A DNA stretch of 64,000 nt from Olsenella sp. oral taxon 807 (GCF_001189515.2 NZ_CP012069.2:744001-808000); one strand, 5' to 3'; shown: positions 1-8,450, numbered from the stretch's first letter. Program-made: numbers and translations. Notes: a model not told the origin generated them from the letters alone.

Positions 1-555
1 CCAGACGCCGTACGCGGCGACCGGGGCCGACCCCGAACGGAGGATGGGGGCCAGGGAGGCGCCGACGCAGGCGGCAAAAAGCGTGGTGGGGACGTAGACG
101 AGGACAAGGGCACCCATCAGCTCTGGAAGGCCGACCGGGGCCGCGAGGTAGAAGCACGGGACGCACACGAGTCCTATGGCCCAGAGGTACGCGCAGGACG
201 CCAGCGCCGAGAAGACGGCGGGAAGCCCAGGTGGGTAGCCGGATGCGAGGAGCATCTCTGCCCGTCCCCCCGACGTGCCCTTCCGCGCGGATCCCGCCGC
301 CAGGCTGCAGCCGACCAGCCCGGCGATGGCCGCGACCCCCTGCATCGAGCGACCGGCGAACCTGCTCGCGGCGCCCGCCCCCGAGACGGTCGATGGGTTC
401 ACCAGCGCGTCGAGGGGTCCGCCCAAGGCGAATCCGAGCGCCACGATGGCGACGGCAGACAGCGCGAGACGCGGGACCCGGGCCGAGGCCCCGGCGACGG
501 CCGCCTTGGCCTGTAAGATGAGAAGCCTCACGCGGCGACTTGGGGCGCGACTCAT
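1..555 (-). CDS. ABC transporter membrane (permease) subunit, C-terminus beyond the window
   Basis: An open frame runs from the ATG at 555 to the first base of the window without a stop (185 residues seen), so the C-terminus lies outside. The N-terminus is basic (MSRAPSRRVRLL) and is followed by hydrophobic stretches at roughly residues 28-45, 68-82, 110-140 and 142-170, as expected for an integral membrane protein. The ATG lies 16 bp after the stop of the ABC ATPase gene on the same strand, so the two are probably co-transcribed and this would be the ATPase's membrane partner. The substrate cannot be read from the sequence. I recognise no family-specific motif; the permease call rests on hydrophobicity and context. 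Confidence 0.6.
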   Translation of the reverse strand, partial: MSRAPSRRVRLLILQAKAAVAGASARVPRLALSAVAIVALGFALGGPLDALVNPSTVSGAGAASRFAGRSMQGVAAIAGLVGCSLAAGSARKGTSGGRAEMLLASGYPPGLPAVFSALASCAYLWAIGLVCVPCFYLAAPVGLPELMGALVLVYVPTTLFAACVGASLAPILRSGSAPVAAYGVW

Positions 556-571
556 GCGGACGGGGGATCTG

Positions 572-1453
572 CTACCCATTGGACGAGAGCCTTCTCATGA
601 GCTCCGCGTAGGCGTCCTCGACGGTGGGCTCGCGTCGCTCGCCGCCTTGGTCCCCGGGATCGGCGACGACGCGCACGCCCAAGAGTCCGCCCGGGAGACT
701 GGCGCAGGACAGGACGGGGTGCCCCCTGCGGATGGACCGGAGCTCATCGGCCCGGATGGTCATGTACCTGACGCGATCCCCCAGGGCGGACGTGAAGTCG
801 CTGGGACTGTCGTCCGCGACCAGGGAACCCTCCCTCAGGATGACGAGCCTCGCGCAGCCCATCTCGACGTCTTGGGTCACGTGGGTTGCCATCACGACGA
901 CCGCCTGACGGGAGACCTCCTCGATGAGCAGGCGGAACCTGATCCTCTCCTCGAGATCGAGGCCGGACGTCGGCTCGTCGAGCAGGATCAGTCTTGGGTG
1001 TCCGATGAGCGTCGCGGCGATCGCGACCCGCTGGACCGTGCCGCCCGACAGCTCGGAGAGCCTGCCTTCCGAGAGCACCTCGGTGAGGTTGAGCGCATCC
1101 GCCAGGCCCTCGATCTGGGCATAAGCCTCCCTGCGCGTGACGCCACGCAGCACGCTCATGAGGTTGAGGAAATCGAGGGGCGTGAGCGACGGGTGCAGCT
1201 CGAAGGATTGGGGCATGAAGGCGACCATGCCCCTGTACGCCCTGAGGTTCGTGCGGGGGTTTAGCCCCTCGAGCTCGATTGCGCCCTCCGACGGTCGCAG
1301 CGTCGTGGCCAGGATGCGGAGCAGGGTGCTCTTCCCCGAGCCGTTCGGCCCCAGCAGGCCCGTCATGCCGTCACCCAGCTCGAGGCTCAGCTTGTGGAGC
1401 ACCTCCTGCCCGCGGAAGCTCTTCGTGACCTCCCGAATGCTAAGATGCGGCAT
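572..1453 (-). CDS. ABC transporter ATP-binding protein
   Basis: This 293-residue cytoplasmic ATPase would power export by the adjoining membrane subunit. Visible motifs are Walker A GPNGSGKST at residues 35-43, the Q-loop (MPQS, about 80-83), signature LSGG at 135-138, Walker B LILLDEP at about 155-161, and the H-loop in MATHV. The C-terminal ~80 residues after the nucleotide-binding domain resemble the accessory tail of multidrug or bacteriocin-type exporters. The frame stays open far upstream, but the start at 1453 is preferred because GAGAGGGGAG precedes it at proper spacing and homology begins there (MPHLSIREV). A 19-bp dyad lies 38 bp upstream. The substrate is unknown. Confidence 0.9.
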   Translation of the reverse strand: MPHLSIREVTKSFRGQEVLHKLSLELGDGMTGLLGPNGSGKSTLLRILATTLRPSEGAIELEGLNPRTNLRAYRGMVAFMPQSFELHPSLTPLDFLNLMSVLRGVTRREAYAQIEGLADALNLTEVLSEGRLSELSGGTVQRVAIAATLIGHPRLILLDEPTSGLDLEERIRFRLLIEEVSRQAVVVMATHVTQDVEMGCARLVILREGSLVADDSPSDFTSALGDRVRYMTIRADELRSIRRGHPVLSCASLPGGLLGVRVVADPGDQGGERREPTVEDAYAELMRRLSSNG

Positions 1454-1490
1454 TGTTGCTCCCCTCTCGAAGGCGGCGGGACTGCGGTGG

Positions 1491-1509
1491 GAATCTTGGA
1501 CCAAGATTC
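1491..1509. promoter_or_regulatory. Candidate operator dyad upstream of the ABC exporter
   Basis: Two perfect 9-bp arms (GAATCTTGG and its complement) are separated by one base. The dyad lies about 38 bp upstream of the ATPase start and reads into the minus-strand operon. Its size and position fit an operator for a dimeric repressor or MerR-type activator. No regulator gene for it is visible in the window. Confidence 0.45.
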
Positions 1510-2099
1510 GCTCGATCGCGGAGCCAGCTGCATGGTAAGGGGGTATGGCCCAAGCCCCGGACACGACACGTGGTGCGGACCGGGCGCCACCCCTATGATA
1601 GCCCAATCTCCGGCCGACTCCCCTGACATGCCCGGCCAATGAGTCGAGCCCCGCCCCTGCCGTCGTCCCGGGCCCCACGCTCGCGCCGATCGCCGGCCTC
1701 CTTCGAGGCGCACCCCGGCCCCGACCCCCTCGTCCTCGTCGTAGTCCTCGGGGTACCCTGCCGTCTGGCCTACGTCCGTGCCGCCGACCCCAAATACGTT
1801 TCACTCCCTCAGTTCGGGTCATATCGTCTAGGGCACCTACCACCACATCCACACGTCCGATCAGCCGCGCGACGTCACCACCAGGCACGACGTCACCGGC
1901 GTCTCGGCGATCCCGGAGGTGGCCATGGGCAGGCCCGGCCCGAGATACGGCGAGCCACTCTTCGGTCGGACCCACGTCTCCCGGTCTGCCTGGCCAGGCG
2001 GGCCAGAAGGAGCGAGCATACCCGCAAGTCCCGCGAGCGAGGGCTCGGCGCTCTTAACGATTGCGTCACGGGTGAGCTCGGGATCGAGCCGACGCCGCT
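1510..2099. other. Gene-poor stretch with no convincing gene
   Basis: Long open frames occur on both strands only because GC is high; their translations are Arg/Pro/Ser-rich and show no domain. The plus frame around 1910-2060 (translation includes GRPGPRYGEPLFGR) may be further debris of the broken genes downstream, but I cannot identify it. Confidence 0.5.
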
Positions 2100-2111
2100 C
2101 ACGTTCGCGAT

Positions 2112-2830
2112 ATGCAGGTACGACCCCCCCTGCCCGACTGGTCTCAGCGCATGCGGGCGGATGGCCTCGCGAACGGGACCGTGAACTCGCGGCTCGCGAT
2201 GGCGAGAGCCCATCTGCGCCACGCCGTTGACGCCGACCCGTCGCTGACATCGGCGTGGCTGGTCTCGCGCAAGGTTCCGACGCCGCCCGCGCCGAAGGGG
2301 CGGCGTCCCGTCACAGTGGCCGGCGACCTGCCCGCTTTCCTTGACGCCCCCAAGCGCACGCGCCTCGGCAACCGCGACCGTCCCATCCCCATCCCGCCGT
2401 TAACACGACACGGCGATGAGGGCGGCCGAGCCCGTTGGCGCCACTCTGGGCGACCTGGTGGTGCCGAGCGGGGCGCCGGCACCCGTGCCGGCTCGAGGCA
2501 AGGGGCGCAGGGAGCGGTGCATCGGCCCGTCCGACAGGGCGGACGGGCGCCTGCGTGTTTACCTGGACGCCTGTCATGGGGAAGAGCGCGACCCGTCGAC
2601 GTCGCTGTCCTGCACCGTGGTCCACGGCGTGATGTACGCGATGTCAGAACGCAACGTCGAGCGCATCGTGACGAAGTACGGCGACGTCGCCCGGGAGGAG
2701 CATTCGGGCATCCAGCACACCTATCCCCACATGGTCCGCAGAACCCGTGCGACAACGCCCTGCCGTGACGGCGTGCCCATAGAGCGGGTGCCGACCCTGC
2801 CAGGCCGTGTCGTCACAAGATATGGAGCCA
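2112..2830 (+). pseudogene. Degenerate phage-type tyrosine recombinase/integrase
   Basis: The remnant is split over two frames. From 2112 one frame gives an N-terminal core-binding-like segment (WSQRMRADGLANGTVNSRLA, then a Pro-rich linker). From about 2416 another frame gives the catalytic domain: MRAAEPVGATLGDL (Arg box I), RGKGRRERC (beta-hairpin Lys), then SERNVERIVTKYG and PHMVRRTRAT (the H-x-x-R box), then GVPIERV. At least one frameshift lies near 2345-2416. The usual LGH motif reads LPGR, and no proper Tyr motif follows. It is therefore almost certainly inactive: a scar of an integrative element or of a shuffling recombinase. Confidence 0.62.
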
Positions 2831-3020
2831 GAGTGAAGCGCAGCGGATCTGGACGGCCGCGACGAAGGACGAGAGCCGCCTGGGCTTCTACGGACTGGTT
2901 CGCGAGTTTCTCCCCGCGACGACGGTCATCTGCAGCGTGCACAGGAGAGACGAGCTGAGGCACTTCGACGAGGTCGTCTCGCTGGACGACGTCTCGCTTG
3001 GTGGGCCCCCGCCGGCCTGA
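2829..3020 (+). pseudogene. C-terminal scrap of an ABC transporter ATPase
   Basis: Frame 2829-3020 ends at TGA 3018-3020 and reads SEAQRI, then ESRLGFYGLVREFLP, TTVICSVHRRDELRHFD and EVVSL. This resembles the end of an ABC ATPase domain of the SbmA/YddA-like or fused type: signature remnant, a helix after Walker B, and the H-loop His in SVHRR. Walker B itself is missing, so an internal deletion is likely, and no start or upstream portion is present. It lies directly after the recombinase remnant, which suggests deletion joined two unrelated gene ends. Confidence 0.5.
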
Positions 3021-3115
3021 GGCGCGCAGGTGGGCTCCCCGGCCCCCGCGCGAGCCGCCGCTCGAGCAGGGCCGCCCAGGGGCAGGGGGCCGGGGAGGGC
3101 GTGGGCTGGCTCGCG

Positions 3116-4465
3116 TCAGCGCGCCAGCGAGCCCATCGGGTCCCAGGGCTCGAGGACGACGGGCTCGGCCCCGTAGGCCGCGCGCTCCTCGTCCGTGAGG
3201 TACGCCCTGTCAACGACCACCTGATACACGTACTCGTCGAACCAGGCGTCGCTGAGCGTGTCGAAGCCGTCCCGCCCGTGGTCCTTGCCCCAGGAGTTCT
3301 CGACCTTCCAGAGCGCGGGGCGCCCGGCGCCGTCCAGGCGCACGCCCTCCAGCACCATGGCGTGGGTCATGAGCGACTCGCCAAAGTCCAGGCGCTCCGC
3401 CTTGTCGAGCGCGCCCTCCACGGGAAAGCCCAGGAGGCCGTCCACGTCGAGCGCCGCCGTGTCCATGATGCCCTCGTCTCGAAGGTAGCTCTGGGCCACG
3501 TCGCAGCCAAACCACACGGGAAGCCCGTCCTTGAGCTGGGACACGGCAAGCTCCTTGAGCCGTGCGGGCGTGAGGTTAAGGTAGCGGACGCCACCGTCCT
3601 CGACGACGTTTCCGAGGCGACTCACCGTGAAGCTCCTGCCAAAGGGCTTGTCGGACGTGGGCGCGCTGATCAGCGACACGTAGTCGTCGAGCTCCATGCC
3701 CACGGCCTTGTCGAAGAACTCCCGGGGCGTGAAGTGGCCAGAGAGCGCGACCTTGTCGTCCTTGTCGCGAAGCCTCACGTCGAAGCTCTTTGGCGGCTCG
3801 CCCAGGCAGGTGGTGAGCAGCGTATAGACGTCTCTCATCATCTCCTTTTTCATGGAGAGGAGGTCGTCCTCGTCAGCGCCCGCAGCCGCCGTCTCGCGCA
3901 GGCGCTTGGCCGCCGCACGCAGGTAGCGCGTGAGGTAGGAGTCCATCTCGCGGGTGTTCTTGGAGCAGGCCGTCTCGGGCATCGACTCCTTGGGGACGAC
4001 GCCATACTTCTTGACGAGGCTCTTGAACATGTCCCACTGGCCGCCGTCGCCAATGGGATCGGAAAGCAGGTGCGCCACCAGACGACCGGAGAGGGGCTCG
4101 TCGAGGGTGTCAAGGATGTTCTCGAAGAACCAATTGCTCTTCTCGAGCTTGTCGAAGAAGAGGGGGTAGGTCTGCGAGAGCTCGAAGGTCTTGAGCTTAT
4201 AGCGCTTGATCGTGCGAAAGCGCATGGTGTTCAGGCTTGCGAACATCCAGCAGCGGCCGGAGCGTTCCTGGTTGGTGCGCTCCCCCTGCGTGACCTCGAT
4301 GTCAAACTGCAGCGTGTTTTGCGCGACGCCCTCGGGGACGCGGGCGGCCTTGCGCAGGCCCACCGAGCTCACGGCGTTCTTCGCGATGACGTTCGCCCGC
4401 TCAGAGGAAAACGCCTCCCTCGAGGTCGCGAGGTCCTCGGCGGTGATGCTTCTCTTATCGTCCAT
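3116..4465 (-). CDS. pepC: Aminopeptidase C (bleomycin hydrolase family, peptidase C1B)
   Basis: This 449-residue cytoplasmic cysteine aminopeptidase removes N-terminal residues from peptides. The catalytic triad is visible: Cys72 in SGRCWMFASLN, His368 in LMTHAMVLEGV and Asn390 in VENSWG. Length matches the PepC/bleomycin hydrolase family (about 440-450). The start at 4465 has AAAGGA just upstream. The gene stands alone, divergent from cca. PepC usually feeds amino acids from imported peptides, which suits a peptide-fermenting coriobacterium; that last point is inference. Confidence 0.95.
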   Translation of the reverse strand: MDDKRSITAEDLATSREAFSSERANVIAKNAVSSVGLRKAARVPEGVAQNTLQFDIEVTQGERTNQERSGRCWMFASLNTMRFRTIKRYKLKTFELSQTYPLFFDKLEKSNWFFENILDTLDEPLSGRLVAHLLSDPIGDGGQWDMFKSLVKKYGVVPKESMPETACSKNTREMDSYLTRYLRAAAKRLRETAAAGADEDDLLSMKKEMMRDVYTLLTTCLGEPPKSFDVRLRDKDDKVALSGHFTPREFFDKAVGMELDDYVSLISAPTSDKPFGRSFTVSRLGNVVEDGGVRYLNLTPARLKELAVSQLKDGLPVWFGCDVAQSYLRDEGIMDTAALDVDGLLGFPVEGALDKAERLDFGESLMTHAMVLEGVRLDGAGRPALWKVENSWGKDHGRDGFDTLSDAWFDEYVYQVVVDRAYLTDEERAAYGAEPVVLEPWDPMGSLAR

Positions 4466-4677
4466 GAAAGTCCTTTCACAGCTATAGGCTCACTATCCAA
4501 CCTGTCGAGCATAGCACGATGGTGCGGTTGTGGGTGTGGGTGTCCAGCCGCTCGAGGCGTCACGTCCTGTCCTCAGATCCCAGCGCATCTTGCCTTGCTG
4601 TGCACCGCATCCCGCTATACTGGCTTTAGGTGCCGTCCCGGCCCCGACGTGCCCGCCTTTCTCTGCAAAGGATGTCG

Positions 4678-6132
4678 ATGAGCTCCCAGCCGTATGATCT
4701 TTCCCGTGACCTTTCCAGCCTCGTTCCCGTCCACGCGCTGCGCGTGCTCGAGGCGCTCGAGCGCGCGGGCGCCGAGGCCTGGATCGTCGGGGGCTGGGTG
4801 AGAGACGCCCTGCGCGGCTGCCCTGCCCACGATGTGGACATCACGACCTCTGCGCGCTGGCAGGAGGTAGAGCGCATCCTGCACGCCTGCGACATCGAGG
4901 TGCACGAGACGGGCACCGCCCACGGGACGCTGACCGCCGCCATCGAAGGCAAGCCCATAGAGGTTACGACCTATCGGATCGAGGGTACCTACAGCGACCA
5001 TCGCCATCCCGACGAGGTGCGCTTCGTTCGCGACGTGAGGGAGGACCTCGCCCGTCGTGACTTCACCATCAATGCCATGGCCTTTCATCCCGCGCGCGGC
5101 CTGCTTGACCCCTTTGGCGGCCGCGATGACCTTGTGCGGGGGGTGATCCGGGCGGTGGGCGACCCAGGCGGGCGCTTTGGGGAGGACGCGCTGAGGGTGC
5201 TCAGGGCCCTGCGCTTCGCCGCGCGCCTTGGCTTTGCGATCGAGGGGAGGACCCAAAAGGCGCTTCGCACGCACGCCTCAGGGCTTCGCAGCATCGCGAG
5301 CGAGCGCATTGGCCAGGAGCTCTCGGGCATCGTCATGAGCGGGCGGCTCGCATGGGCGCTCATGGCCCAGACCGAGGTCATGTGCGAGGCCATCCCCGAG
5401 CTTAGAGCTTGCGTGGGCTTCGAGCAGCACAGCCCCTACCACGCCTACGACGTGTTCGAGCACACGGCGCGCGTCTGCAGGGCCGTCGAGGAGTTCACGG
5501 GTGGCCTCGCCTCTGCCGAGCTGCGCTGGGCGGCGATGATGCATGACATCGCCAAGCCCCAGACCTTCACGAGGGACGAGAGTGGGCGCGGTCACTTCTT
5601 TGGCCATCCCAGACGCGGGGCGGACGTCACGCAAGGCGTGCTCAGGAGGCTGGCGCTGCCAAAAGAGCTCGTGGCATCCGTGGTGGCGCTCATCCGCCTG
5701 CACGACCATCCCCTGAGCCCGACGGAGCGCTCCGTCTCGCGGATGCTCCTTGCGCTTGAGCGCGCGTGCCCGGGACATGCGCGGGAGCTTGCCTTCTCGC
5801 TCATCGACCTTAAGCGCGCTGACGCGGTGTCAAAGACCGTCACCGCTGCCTCGTATGCCATCGAGCTCGACCGAATGAGCGAGCTGCTGCGGCGCAGGGT
5901 CGCACGTGGTGTCTGCTGCCGGGTTAGTGATCTTGCCGTGGGTGGTGCAGACGTCATGCGCGAGTTGGGAGCGGCGCCAGGCCCTCTGGTCGGTGCCGTG
6001 CTGGCCGACCTCCTCGCCCAGGTGGTCGACGGGCGGCTTCCCAACGAGCGCGAGGTGTTGCTCGACGCCATCCGGACCAAGTCCAAGACCAGATCCAAGC
6101 GCAGCCTCGGTCTGCCTGAGGACCAGCCCTGA
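4678..6132 (+). CDS. cca: CCA tRNA nucleotidyltransferase with HD domain
   Basis: The enzyme adds or repairs the 3'-CCA end of tRNAs from CTP and ATP. The class II nucleotidyltransferase head shows GGWVRDALRG (about residues 38-47) and the metal-binding pair DVD (Asp52, Asp54), followed by RRDFTINAMAF and a GRFGEDALRVLRALRFAARL helix region. An HD phosphohydrolase-type domain (MMHDIAKP, about residue 290) follows, as in many bacterial CCA enzymes. Length 484. ATGs at 4672 and 4678 are both possible; 4678 is chosen because AAAGGA (4667-4672) is well spaced from it and abuts the other. It overlaps nothing and converges with the NUDIX gene. Confidence 0.93.
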   Translation: MSSQPYDLSRDLSSLVPVHALRVLEALERAGAEAWIVGGWVRDALRGCPAHDVDITTSARWQEVERILHACDIEVHETGTAHGTLTAAIEGKPIEVTTYRIEGTYSDHRHPDEVRFVRDVREDLARRDFTINAMAFHPARGLLDPFGGRDDLVRGVIRAVGDPGGRFGEDALRVLRALRFAARLGFAIEGRTQKALRTHASGLRSIASERIGQELSGIVMSGRLAWALMAQTEVMCEAIPELRACVGFEQHSPYHAYDVFEHTARVCRAVEEFTGGLASAELRWAAMMHDIAKPQTFTRDESGRGHFFGHPRRGADVTQGVLRRLALPKELVASVVALIRLHDHPLSPTERSVSRMLLALERACPGHARELAFSLIDLKRADAVSKTVTAASYAIELDRMSELLRRRVARGVCCRVSDLAVGGADVMRELGAAPGPLVGAVLADLLAQVVDGRLPNEREVLLDAIRTKSKTRSKRSLGLPEDQP

Positions 6133-6140
6133 CTCGCAGA

Positions 6141-6812
6141 TCAGCTCCGACTCGCCGTGTGGGCGTGAGGGTTACCGTTTCCTCTCGGTGAGGGGCCTGC
6201 CGCCTCACCTCCCAGTCTCATGAGCTGGACGAAACGGTCGATGACCCGCGCCGTGGCGCCCCAGACGGGTGGGTCGGTGTCATAGAAGGGGATGTGGTCC
6301 ACCTTGTTGCGCCAGGCGTAGTCGCGCCCTTGCGGGACCAGCTCCCAGGGGAAGTCGTCGGGAAACTCGCGAAGCAGGGAGACCTCGTAGCGACGTGGCT
6401 CGTGCGAGAGGAACCATGCGAGCGGGATCCTGAACGTGTGCTCGACCTCGTCGGGGCTGAAGCTACCCCCATAGTTTGCTATCGTGCCCACGAAGGCATG
6501 GAGCGTCGAGCCACCGGGCCCCTCGATGCCACCGAGGCCTGAGAGAAGCTGTATCTGCGAGGGAGCGACAAGAAGCTCCTCGGCTGCCTCGCGCAGGGCA
6601 GCCTCCTGTGGCTGCTCCCCAGCCTCGATGGAGCCTCCCGGCAGGCAGACCTCCCCGGGTTGGGTGGTAAGCGAGCGCGCCCGTCTCTCGAAGAGCACGT
6701 CATAGCTACCGTCTTTCCCACTGGCATCGACGAGCGACACGAGTACGGCGGCCCCGCGCCTCTTGCCCTGCCATCGCGCGAGCCCGCGCTCGAGCCGTCG
6801 TCTGATGTCCAT
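6141..6812 (-). CDS. NUDIX hydrolase, CoA pyrophosphatase-like
   Basis: This 223-residue soluble hydrolase has a complete NUDIX box at residues 59-82 (GG-x5-E...REAAEEL), preceded by the LTTQPGEVCLPGG segment typical of the NudL/YeaB CoA-pyrophosphatase group (peptide motif with LLT and PGG). That group cleaves CoA to 4'-phosphopantetheine and 3',5'-ADP. The substrate assignment is by family resemblance only. It converges with cca with 8 bp between stops. Its upstream flank runs within 70 bp into repeat copy A, so its native promoter may have been replaced. Confidence 0.85.
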   Translation of the reverse strand: MDIRRRLERGLARWQGKRRGAAVLVSLVDASGKDGSYDVLFERRARSLTTQPGEVCLPGGSIEAGEQPQEAALREAAEELLVAPSQIQLLSGLGGIEGPGGSTLHAFVGTIANYGGSFSPDEVEHTFRIPLAWFLSHEPRRYEVSLLREFPDDFPWELVPQGRDYAWRNKVDHIPFYDTDPPVWGATARVIDRFVQLMRLGGEAAGPSPRGNGNPHAHTASRS

Positions 6813-6878
6813 GCCGCCTCCCGCTCACGTCGTTGGGGTCCATCACGTAGGATGGGTAAATGATAGCGCTATGGTAGA

Positions 6879-6982
6879 TTATAGGATCGTTCGAGTGGGG
6901 AGGATCGGGCGATGAGACTCGAGCGACATCCGTCCCATGATCTCCAGGCGGGCGGGGCTTTGCCACTCGCAGCTGCCCTTTG
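6879..6982. repeat. Island repeat copy A (104 bp)
   Basis: The segment starts TTATAGGATCGTTCGAGTGG and is about 90% identical to copy B at 8451-8554; a shorter copy C lies at 8904-8960. On the minus strand all three can be read as peptide ending VSSPDPPHSNDPI, which continues into an HATPase fragment only at copy B. Copies A and B are therefore probably duplicated pieces of a gene rather than a mobile-element end. Confidence 0.85.
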
Positions 6983-7118
6983 CAGTGTACAGTGTCGCAT
7001 TGGCTTGATGGAGATCGCTCGTGCCCACATTTCTGTCGTACCTAATCAGGTACCTCTCAGTGCGCTCACTGTCATGCATAGGTGTATGGCTGCTTGTCCG
7101 TTGGTGTGGGTGGGCCAC

Positions 7119-7421
7119 CTAACGAGCCATGGCGGTATTCTGGGCGAGACGGGCATCTATTGCGCCACGTATGACACGAGCCCACATCGGCGAGATGTTC
7201 TTGAACGTTGTGCGTGCCCGCATCGCATCCATGCCCATGGTAAGTGCCATGCGCCCAAACACCTCGTCTGCAAACGAATTCGTGATACTGTCCACGCCCG
7301 AGAAATCAAACGTGACGACCTCTGCTGCGGAGATGACCTTTGGAAAGATCTGGTCATAGGCCACCCTGCCCGCTACGCGCGTAATCAATGCCTGACCAAA
7401 ATCTGCCATTGAGATGACCAT
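7119..7421 (-). CDS. STAS-like domain protein (DUF4325 family)
   Basis: A small 100-residue protein reads ADFGQALITRVAGRVAYDQI, then VTFDFSGVDSITNSFADEVF and GRMALTMG. The hydrophobic strand, Asp/Ser loop and SFADE-F motif match the STAS-like DUF4325 family. Such proteins are small cytoplasmic partners often encoded beside an HATPase-type protein; their biochemical role is not established. Start 7421 has GGAGGG five bases upstream; an ATG at 7409 is an alternative. The stop of a truncated upstream frame ends 9 bp before it, indicating a former operon. It appears intact, but its partner genes are broken. Confidence 0.75.
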   Translation of the reverse strand: MVISMADFGQALITRVAGRVAYDQIFPKVISAAEVVTFDFSGVDSITNSFADEVFGRMALTMGMDAMRARTTFKNISPMWARVIRGAIDARLAQNTAMAR

Positions 7422-7430
7422 CTGACCCTC

Positions 7431-7600
7431 CTATCTCTCTTCTGTCATACCTAACGTATTACGTACCCCAGTCGCAACCATCGTCATTCCTAATAACTTA
7501 CCACAGTGGGTTGGATTCGACATATCGACCATTTGTGGGATCCCATCGGGCTGGTTTGCTCTCGCCTCCATCATGCATATCGGAATCAAAAATGAGGCTT
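7431..7600 (-). pseudogene. 3' remnant of the gene upstream of the STAS-like gene
   Basis: In the minus frame ending at TAG 7431-7433 the translation is protein-like (SFLIPICMMEARAN, then MVDMSNPTHCGKLLGMTMVA, then NTLGMTEER) and stops 9 bp before the STAS-like start, in normal operon spacing. Further upstream the frame runs into array 1 and becomes repetitive. I read it as a gene whose 5' part was lost or displaced by the array. The family is not recognised; an HATPase/STAS module component is a guess from context. Confidence 0.45.
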
Positions 7601-7610
7601 CGTGAGTTCG

Positions 7611-8014
7611 CTCGCATGCAGAGCGCGTCCCTTGGTGAGGCCCACACGCAAAGTGCGCTTTTCCGTGAGGGGCCGCACACAGAATGCGCTTTTCCGTGAG
7701 GGTCCGCGCGCAGAATGCACTTTTCCGTAGAGTGCGCTTTTCCTCACCTGGGCAAACGTGGAGCCACCTCACGCAAAGGCGCATTCTGCGCAGATGGCCT
7801 CACGTAAAAGCGCAGTCTGCACCCGCCACCTCACGGAAAGGCGCACTTCGTGCGACCGCTCGCATGCAGAGCGCGTCCCTTGGTGAGGCCCACACGCAAA
7901 GTGCGCTTTTCCGTGACATCGCCCGCCCAGAATGCGCCTTTCCGTGAGGGTCCGTGCGCAGAATGCGCCTTTCCGTGAGGGCGACACCCCCAGAGCGCGT
8001 CTTTACGTGAGTCG
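7611..8014. repeat. Array 1: about 13 short motifs in both orientations, 31-bp step
   Basis: Motif AGAATGCGCTTTTCCGTGAG and variants recur forward near 7617, 7647, 7679, 7710 and 7729, then reversed near 7767, 7798 and 7829, then forward again near 7864, 7894, 7927, 7958 and 7990. Neighbouring units are 30-32 bp apart (24-bp motif plus 7-8 variable bases). At the first flip lies TCACCTGGGCAAACGTGG (about 7743-7760), shared with array 2. A block of about 58 bp (7610-7668) is repeated exactly at 7857-7915. It is not CRISPR: units are too short and oriented both ways, and no unique spacers are present. Confidence 0.9.
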
Positions 8015-8030
8015 CCGGTTGCGGAGTGAG

Positions 8031-8146
8031 GCGCTTGTGTACGCTGTTGCGCCGTTGCGAACAGACGTGGGGACGCAGGAGTGTACACAGATCGGCGAAA
8101 ATGGGCCCTCGGAGCCGGTTTGGGGCACTTGTGTACACTGTTGCGA
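8031..8146. repeat. Second short motif set next to array 1
   Basis: GCTTGTGTACGCTGTTGCG (8033-8051) and CACTTGTGTACACTGTTGCG (8126-8145) are near-identical direct copies about 95 bp apart, with an inverted relative carrying GAGTGTACACAG near 8079-8090 between them. The arrangement, both orientations at about three 31-bp steps, resembles the neighbouring array with a different motif. Confidence 0.55.
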
Positions 8147-8163
8147 CGCGATTCGCCGAGGCG

Positions 8164-8450
8164 TCAACCCACACTAACCCCCGAAGAGCCAAAAATTTCC
8201 CTCTCTGTCTCTGGTATGCGCATGACTATCAGGGTGCCCGGGTAGTATAGGCCGTCCATGGTCTCGGTCCCGTTAGAGGACACATGGATGGCAGACTTTC
8301 TGATAACAGTCCATACGTGGCCCTCTGTGACCTTCGCCAGACGGGCGGCAAAGGCGAGCCCCATACCGCCGCTCACCTTATCTGTGCCTACCTCCGAACA
8401 GCCAAACCACTCATCGGTCTTAGCCTCGAATGCTAGGGTAACGAGCTCAT
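8164..8450 (-). pseudogene. C-terminal fragment of an HATPase-like ATP-binding protein
   Basis: The minus frame ending at TGA 8164-8166 reads NELVTLAFEAKTDEW, then GGMGLAFAARLAKVTEGHVW, then YYPGTLIVMRIPETE. A GMGL glycine segment followed by a strand and a late YPGT...I loop resembles the second half of a GHKL/histidine-kinase-type ATP-binding fold. The N-terminal half is missing; upstream the frame merges into repeat copy B. It lies on the same strand as the STAS-like gene and probably formed one module with it before the arrays and duplications broke it up. Confidence 0.5.

Noticed and set aside
275-1264. Long plus-strand ORF over the ABC ATPase
   Set aside because: It is a GC-driven shadow: the minus strand has all ABC motifs with a ribosome site, while this frame shows no domain.
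3101-4681. 526-residue plus-strand ORF over pepC
   Set aside because: The antisense of a clear PepC with an intact catalytic triad; its composition is typical of high-GC shadows.
7611-8014. CRISPR array
   Set aside because: Units are about 24 bp with 7-8 bp gaps and occur in both orientations; there are no unique spacers of 30 bp or more and no cas genes.
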